Source: an uncultured Anaerolineae bacterium
Lineage (GTDB): Bacteria; Chloroflexota; Anaerolineae; Aggregatilineales; Phototrophicaceae
Assembly: GCA_937922795.1 (NCBI GenBank)
Contig: CALAJK010000083.1
Coordinates: forward strand, 1-56,892
DNA length: 56,892 nucleotides
Direction: 5' to 3'
In this document: piece after piece, positions 53,489 through 56,892 of the stretch
Numbering within the stretch: the first letter of the stretch is position 1
Layout: every line of letters begins with the position of its first letter
Program-made: the position numbers and the translations under genes
Notes under the pieces: generated by a model
The model's input: the letters and a program-made list of their open reading frames with translations, nothing else
Told to the model about the DNA's origin: nothing
Databases searched by the model: none

Positions 53489-53527
53489 TGAGGACGGTAT
53501 CCGCTGCTTGCGACGGGGGTGACGCCC

Positions 53528-54727
53528 GTGAAACGTCTGCTCTGGGCCTGTTTGCTGCTGGCCGCCTGCCTGCCAGCCGCGCCGACGCCTGAACCTACGC
53601 CCGGTTTCGCGCCGCCGAACCGGTTGGCGCCGACGCCCACGCCGCCCCCCTGGCTGGAGAGCGCCGAACCGATCACGCTGGACAACGCCAGCCGCATCGC
53701 CCGCCTAGGGCGGCTGGACGCGCAGACGACTGCGCCCAGCACCGTGTTCGCTCACGCGCTCTCGCCCGACTCAGCGCGGCTGGCGGGGCTGAACAACGAG
53801 CAGTTGATCGTCTGGGATCTGCTGACGGGCGGCATCGTCTTCAACACCGCCCGCGCCGAGGCGCTGCAGGTGTATTACGCCCCCGACAAAAATCAGGTCT
53901 ACACTCTCGATGGGAGCGGCGCGATCGCCCTCTACGACGCCGCCAGCGGCGCGCAGCAGGACGCGCTGGATGGACATCCGACTTTCAACGGCGCGGCCGC
54001 CTACTACCCCGACGCCGGTTGGCTGGCGCTAGGCGGGCTGGACGGCGAGGTGCGGGTGTGGGATGTGGCCGCCCGGCGGGCGCTGGTCGCTCTGCGCGCC
54101 CACCGGCTTCAAGTGACCGCGCTCGCGTTCTCGGCGGACGGGACGCGGCTGGCCACAGCCGGCGAAGAGGGACAGGTGCAGGTGTGGGACTGGCAGCGCC
54201 GGCAGCGCGTGGTCGCCCTAGAGGCGCAGGCGCTGCGGCTGGCCTTCTCGCCCGACGGCGAGCAGTTGGCGGTGGGCGAAGCGGAGGCGATCCGGCTGGT
54301 CGCGCTGCCGGGCGGCGAGACGGCGCGGACGCTGGCGACCGGGCCGGGCGGCGTCAGCGATGTCCTGGCGTACTCGCCCGATGGCCGCTATCTGGTCAAC
54401 GGCGGCGGCCTGCCGACGCTGACGCTCTACGAGGCGGCGACCGGACGGCTGGCGGCGCAGCTCCCGGGCGTGGGTGGCGACCGCACCGCGGCGGCCTTCT
54501 CACCCGATGGGCAGATGCTGGCCACCTCCGTGCTGGGCGGCGGGGCGTCGCTGTGGGATGTGACGCGCGTCAGCCAGGGCGAACTGGGCCGGGGCGACCT
54601 GGACACCGGCACGCTGCAAACGCTGGCCGTGGCCTGGACGCCGGACAGCTTCGCGCTGCTGGTGTTCGAGGCGGCGGGATCGGTGCAGGTGTGGGGCATC
54701 CCGCCGGCGGACGCGCCGGCATCCTGA
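53528..54727 (+). CDS. WD40-repeat lipoprotein
   Basis: A 399-residue predicted surface lipoprotein: MKRLLWACLLLAAC gives a lipobox Cys14, followed by a Pro/Thr-rich linker (PAAPTPEPTPG, APTPTPPPW). The rest is a seven-bladed WD40-type propeller, e.g. VTALAFSADGTRLATAGEEGQVQVWDWQ, LAFSPDGEQLAVG and AAFSPDGQMLATSVLGGGASLWDV. Such propellers bind proteins; no enzymatic motif. I took the GTG at 53528, 7 bases after GGGGGT; another GTG lies 9 bases upstream. It ends 3 bases from the convergent def gene. Confidence 0.85.
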   Translation: MKRLLWACLLLAACLPAAPTPEPTPGFAPPNRLAPTPTPPPWLESAEPITLDNASRIARLGRLDAQTTAPSTVFAHALSPDSARLAGLNNEQLIVWDLLTGGIVFNTARAEALQVYYAPDKNQVYTLDGSGAIALYDAASGAQQDALDGHPTFNGAAAYYPDAGWLALGGLDGEVRVWDVAARRALVALRAHRLQVTALAFSADGTRLATAGEEGQVQVWDWQRRQRVVALEAQALRLAFSPDGEQLAVGEAEAIRLVALPGGETARTLATGPGGVSDVLAYSPDGRYLVNGGGLPTLTLYEAATGRLAAQLPGVGGDRTAAAFSPDGQMLATSVLGGGASLWDVTRVSQGELGRGDLDTGTLQTLAVAWTPDSFALLVFEAAGSVQVWGIPPADAPAS

Positions 54728-54730
54728 GGC

Positions 54731-55258
54731 TCATTCCAGCGGCGCTTCTTCAGCGTCTTCGGGGCGGGCTTCCCAAACTTCGCTGGCAATGTCGATGTAC
54801 AGCCGCCCGTCCAGGTGGTCGATCTCGTGCTGGAAGACCCGCGCCAGCCAGCCCGCCGCCTTGATGCGGAGCGGTTTCCCGTGGCGATCCTGGCCGGTGA
54901 TGACCACCTTCTCGTGGCGGTCTACCCGCCCGTAGTAGCCGGGGATGGACAGGCAGCCTTCGATTCCTTCCACCATCTCTTTGCTGGCCTTGATGATCTC
55001 CGGGTTAGCCACCACGTACAGCTTGCCGGCTTCCGGCCCGTATTCTTGACGGCTGTCCTCATCATCTGGCAGGCGCACGACGATCACCCGCTGGCTGACG
55101 GCCACCTGCGGCGCGGCCAGCCCGACGCCGGGGGCGGCCAGCATCGTCTCCACCATGTCGTCTACCAACTGTTGGAAGCGGTCATCGAAGCTGACGACGC
55201 GGCGGGCTTTCTTGCGCAGGATCGGGTTATCGAGTCGGATGATTTCGCGGATGGCCAT
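54731..55258 (-). CDS. def: Peptide deformylase
   Basis: A 175-residue metalloenzyme removing the formyl group from the N-terminal Met of nascent proteins. All three motifs are present: GVGLAAPQ (44-51), EGCLS (100-104, Cys102 a metal ligand) and QHEIDH (143-148, His144 and His148 ligands, Glu145 catalytic). Slightly long, with an acidic tail (ARPEDAEEAPLE). It follows the STAS-like gene by 9 bases on the same strand. Full length and ordinary. Confidence 0.95.
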   Translation of the reverse strand: MAIREIIRLDNPILRKKARRVVSFDDRFQQLVDDMVETMLAAPGVGLAAPQVAVSQRVIVVRLPDDEDSRQEYGPEAGKLYVVANPEIIKASKEMVEGIEGCLSIPGYYGRVDRHEKVVITGQDRHGKPLRIKAAGWLARVFQHEIDHLDGRLYIDIASEVWEARPEDAEEAPLE

Positions 55259-55267
55259 AGCTGTTCT

Positions 55268-55651
55268 TCACGTCTCAAACGTCGCCTGATCGTGGAGCGC
55301 CGGCCGGGCAGCCTGTCGGAGAAAATCTAGCGCCTCAGCTCGCGTCTCGAAAAAACGGACATTCCGGTTGTGCCGCACCTGCGCCAGGCGCTGTGTTCGG
55401 GCGTCAGCGCCGGCATAGGCGAACCACCGGGCATGGGGATGATAAATCCAGCGGCTGAATATCTCCAGCCCCAACCCATCCAGCGGCAGCGGTTCCGCCT
55501 GAGACAAATCAATCAGCAGGTACAGCGGGCAGTTTTCCAGCAGGGAGAGACAGGCCCGCGCCGCCGCCCGCACGTCCGCCGCGCTCACGCTGCCGCTGAA
55601 GATGACCGCCAGGATCGCCGGCTCATGAACCCAGACCACTTCCATCGCCAT
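55268..55651 (-). CDS. STAS/SpoIIAA-like protein
   Basis: A 127-residue cytoplasmic protein with an alternating beta-alpha pattern (VVWVHEPAILAVIFSGSVSAADVRAAARACLSLLENCPLYLLIDLSQAEPLPLDGLG). This resembles SpoIIAA-like/STAS domains, but the phosphorylatable Ser is not obvious and the assignment is weak. It is 9 bases upstream of def. The ATG at 55651 falls where transcription from the minus-strand TACAAT (55658-55663) would begin, so the mRNA may be leaderless; ATG 55645 is the alternative. Confidence 0.55.
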   Translation of the reverse strand: MAMEVVWVHEPAILAVIFSGSVSAADVRAAARACLSLLENCPLYLLIDLSQAEPLPLDGLGLEIFSRWIYHPHARWFAYAGADARTQRLAQVRHNRNVRFFETRAEALDFLRQAARPALHDQATFET

Positions 55652-55652
55652 A

Positions 55653-55663
55653 ACAATATTGTA
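55653..55663 (-). promoter_or_regulatory. -10 and palindrome at the STAS-like gene start
   Basis: ACAATATTGT (55653-55662) is a perfect 10-bp palindrome overlapping the -10 TACAAT (55658-55663, minus strand). The initiation point would lie at or next to the start codon. Confidence 0.45.
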
Positions 55664-55776
55664 ACACCATTGGCGGGGTTTGCGAGCCGGCTGTCCGGTC
55701 TGCAAGCCGCAGACCAGACGCCCCGCCCCAGCGCACACGCCGGCAACTGAGGGCTGTTTTGCCGGCGCGAGCAAGG

Positions 55777-55782
55777 TACAAT
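55777..55782 (+). promoter_or_regulatory. -10 element of the PPOX-like gene
   Basis: TACAAT, 36 bases before the start codon, no clear -35. Confidence 0.4.
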
Positions 55783-55817
55783 CCCGCCAGACAGGTTTGG
55801 ACACCGTGCTGGGGGCC

Positions 55818-56750
55818 ATGCACAACATCGTCATCATCGGCGGCGGGCTGACTGGACTGGCCGCCGCCCACGAACTGGAACGACTGCGCGCTCCCTATAC
55901 GCTCATCGAGGTCAAAGGCCGGTTGGGCGGCAGCTTGATCAGCGAGCGCCGCGCCGGCTTCCTGCTGGACGGCGGGCCGTTCGCCTTCCCCGCTGACGAC
56001 GACTGGGCATTTCTGGATGGGCTGGGGCTGGCCGACGCGCTGTTCGAGGTGCGACGCGGGCGGGTGGCCTTCCGGCAGGGGGCGCAGAGCCTGATCGACG
56101 CGCTGGCGCGCCCGCTGACCGGCGGCATCCGGCTGCGGATGGCGGTCAGCAGCCTGGGGCAGCTAGATGGCCAGTTCGCCATCTGTCTAGAGAACGGACT
56201 GGCGGAAACCGCCCGCGCCCTGATCGTGGCCGCGCCCGCCCGCTTCGCCGAGCGCATGCTGCGGACGCTGACCCCTGAGGCGGCGCTGCGGCTGGACGGC
56301 TACCTGTACGACACCATCACCCGCGTGGCGCTCGGCTACCGGCGCGAGCAGATCAATGACCTGGGCCGGCGGCTGTGGGACATGGGGCTGCCGTTCTATT
56401 ACGAGACGGAGCATCTAGACCGCGTGCCCGCCGGCGGCGTGCTGCTTCAGGTGGGCGTGCGCTACCCGCTGACGCGCACCACCCCGGCGGACATCATCGG
56501 CCATTTGCAGGCCGACCTGGGCTGGCCGCGCGACCCGCTGGTCAGCCGCGTCGACTACTGGCCAGAGGCCGACCCGATCCCGCCCCACACCGCCGGCTTC
56601 GATGAAGCGATGACCGCGCTGCGCCAACTGCTGCCGCCGGGCGTGGCGCTGGTCGGCAGCGACTACGACGGCCTGCGGTTGGGCGCGCGGGTGGCCGCCG
56701 GACGGGCGGCGGCGCGCCAGGCGGCCGCCTTTGTGGAGATGCGACGATGA
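55818..56750 (+). CDS. Short protoporphyrinogen-oxidase-like FAD protein
   Basis: A 310-residue flavoprotein with the FAD dinucleotide fold GGGLTGLAAAHELERL (9-24) and the amine-oxidase/HemG-HemY style sequences IEVKGRLGGSLIS, LDGGPFAF and, at the C-terminus, VALVGSDYDGLRLGARVAAGRAAA. The family oxidises proto- or coproporphyrinogen, but typical members are about 450 residues; this one lacks about 140, mostly from the substrate-domain insert. It may be a shorter lineage variant or a different substrate. ATG 55818; it overlaps the next gene (ATGA). Identity as PPOX is tentative. Confidence 0.68.
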   Translation: MHNIVIIGGGLTGLAAAHELERLRAPYTLIEVKGRLGGSLISERRAGFLLDGGPFAFPADDDWAFLDGLGLADALFEVRRGRVAFRQGAQSLIDALARPLTGGIRLRMAVSSLGQLDGQFAICLENGLAETARALIVAAPARFAERMLRTLTPEAALRLDGYLYDTITRVALGYRREQINDLGRRLWDMGLPFYYETEHLDRVPAGGVLLQVGVRYPLTRTTPADIIGHLQADLGWPRDPLVSRVDYWPEADPIPPHTAGFDEAMTALRQLLPPGVALVGSDYDGLRLGARVAAGRAAARQAAAFVEMRR

Positions 56751-56892
56751 AAGCCGACGCGCTGGCGCGGCTGCCGCGTTTGAGCCCGTTCGACCGCATG
56801 GTGCTGCTGATCATCGGGCTGCTGCTGGCGGCCATCGGGCTGACGCTCGCCCTGGGCGACCGCGTCGGCGTGACACTGGTGCGCGTCAGCCC
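56747..56892 (+). CDS. Membrane-anchored protein, N-terminal part
   Basis: Forty-eight codons before the window edge, starting at the ATG that overlaps the PPOX-like stop codon. The sequence has a short basic N-terminus then a membrane helix, MVLLIIGLLLAAIGLTLALG, and a DRVGVTLVRVSP continuation, probably an exported or outward-facing domain. The rest is outside the window, so no function can be given; the coupled start suggests an operon with the flavoprotein. Confidence 0.6.
   Translation, partial: MKADALARLPRLSPFDRMVLLIIGLLLAAIGLTLALGDRVGVTLVRVS

Overview
The window is GC-rich (roughly two thirds G+C), gene-dense bacterial chromosome, starting inside one gene and ending inside another. 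I infer Chloroflexota, probably Anaerolineae-like. The reasons are the general codon and base style, a V4R protein next to cysS, secreted DUF4397 proteins, an F420-type luciferase-like oxidoreductase, DUF433/DUF5615 pairs, many TPR/STAND/WD40 proteins and lipoproteins with Thr/Pro-rich linkers. No rRNA, tRNA, CRISPR array, insertion sequence or replication origin was seen, so the taxonomic call rests on gene content only.

Layout. 1-5.4 kb: end of a V4R protein, then a translation/envelope run (cysS, an rlmB-type methyltransferase, frr, uppS) and a MoxR-like ATPase. 5.5-10.9 kb: lipoprotein and lone response regulator, then on the minus strand an etfBA operon with a clear terminator and a 20-bp palindrome over its promoter, a pentapeptide-repeat protein and an agmatine-deiminase-family enzyme. 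11-18.3 kb: asparagine synthase, an SDR epimerase, a minus-strand ArsR/redox-thioredoxin/ABC-permease group with a visible operator, a polytopic membrane protein, and a secreted protein overlapping a biotin-carrier protein. 18.3-26.9 kb: TPR protein, a large DUF4062-NB-ARC-TPR STAND ATPase, an unrecognised gene, an MFS transporter, a cellulose-synthase-like glycosyltransferase, an F420-type oxidoreductase and a small exporter-like protein. 27-30.5 kb: a DUF433/DUF5615 toxin-antitoxin-like pair with a frameshifted toxin, a DUF4230 membrane protein, and two tandem S1C proteases without signal peptides. 30.6-38.2 kb: GNAT-like protein, R3H-AAA ATPase and tmk in an operon, a decayed cNMP-binding remnant, a TrmA/RlmD-family protein that lacks its catalytic cysteine, a cold-shock protein with a long leader, and an inositol-phosphatase. 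38.2-42.8 kb: a three-gene minus-strand cell-envelope operon (LysM, DUF4397 lipoprotein, DUF4397-SH3). 43-48.4 kb: sugar (GHMP) kinase, YgjP-like metallopeptidase, rdgB, a histidine-kinase-like protein without an obvious H-box, a small membrane protein and serS. 48.4-53.5 kb: an oxidative group on the minus strand (FMO, MDR reductase, a small protein, cytochrome P450) with a divergent TetR regulator. 53.5-56.9 kb: WD40 lipoprotein, def preceded by a STAS-like gene, a short protoporphyrinogen-oxidase-like flavoprotein and a partial membrane protein.

Most genes are ordinary housekeeping or envelope functions. The accessory signals most worth following are the STAND ATPase with its exactly 120-bp periodic TPR array, the RlmD-like protein with Ser in place of the nucleophile, the broken toxin flanked by a duplicated gene end, the palindrome over the etfBA promoter, and the divergent P450/TetR control region. 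All functional statements come from reading motifs by eye; no database search was run.
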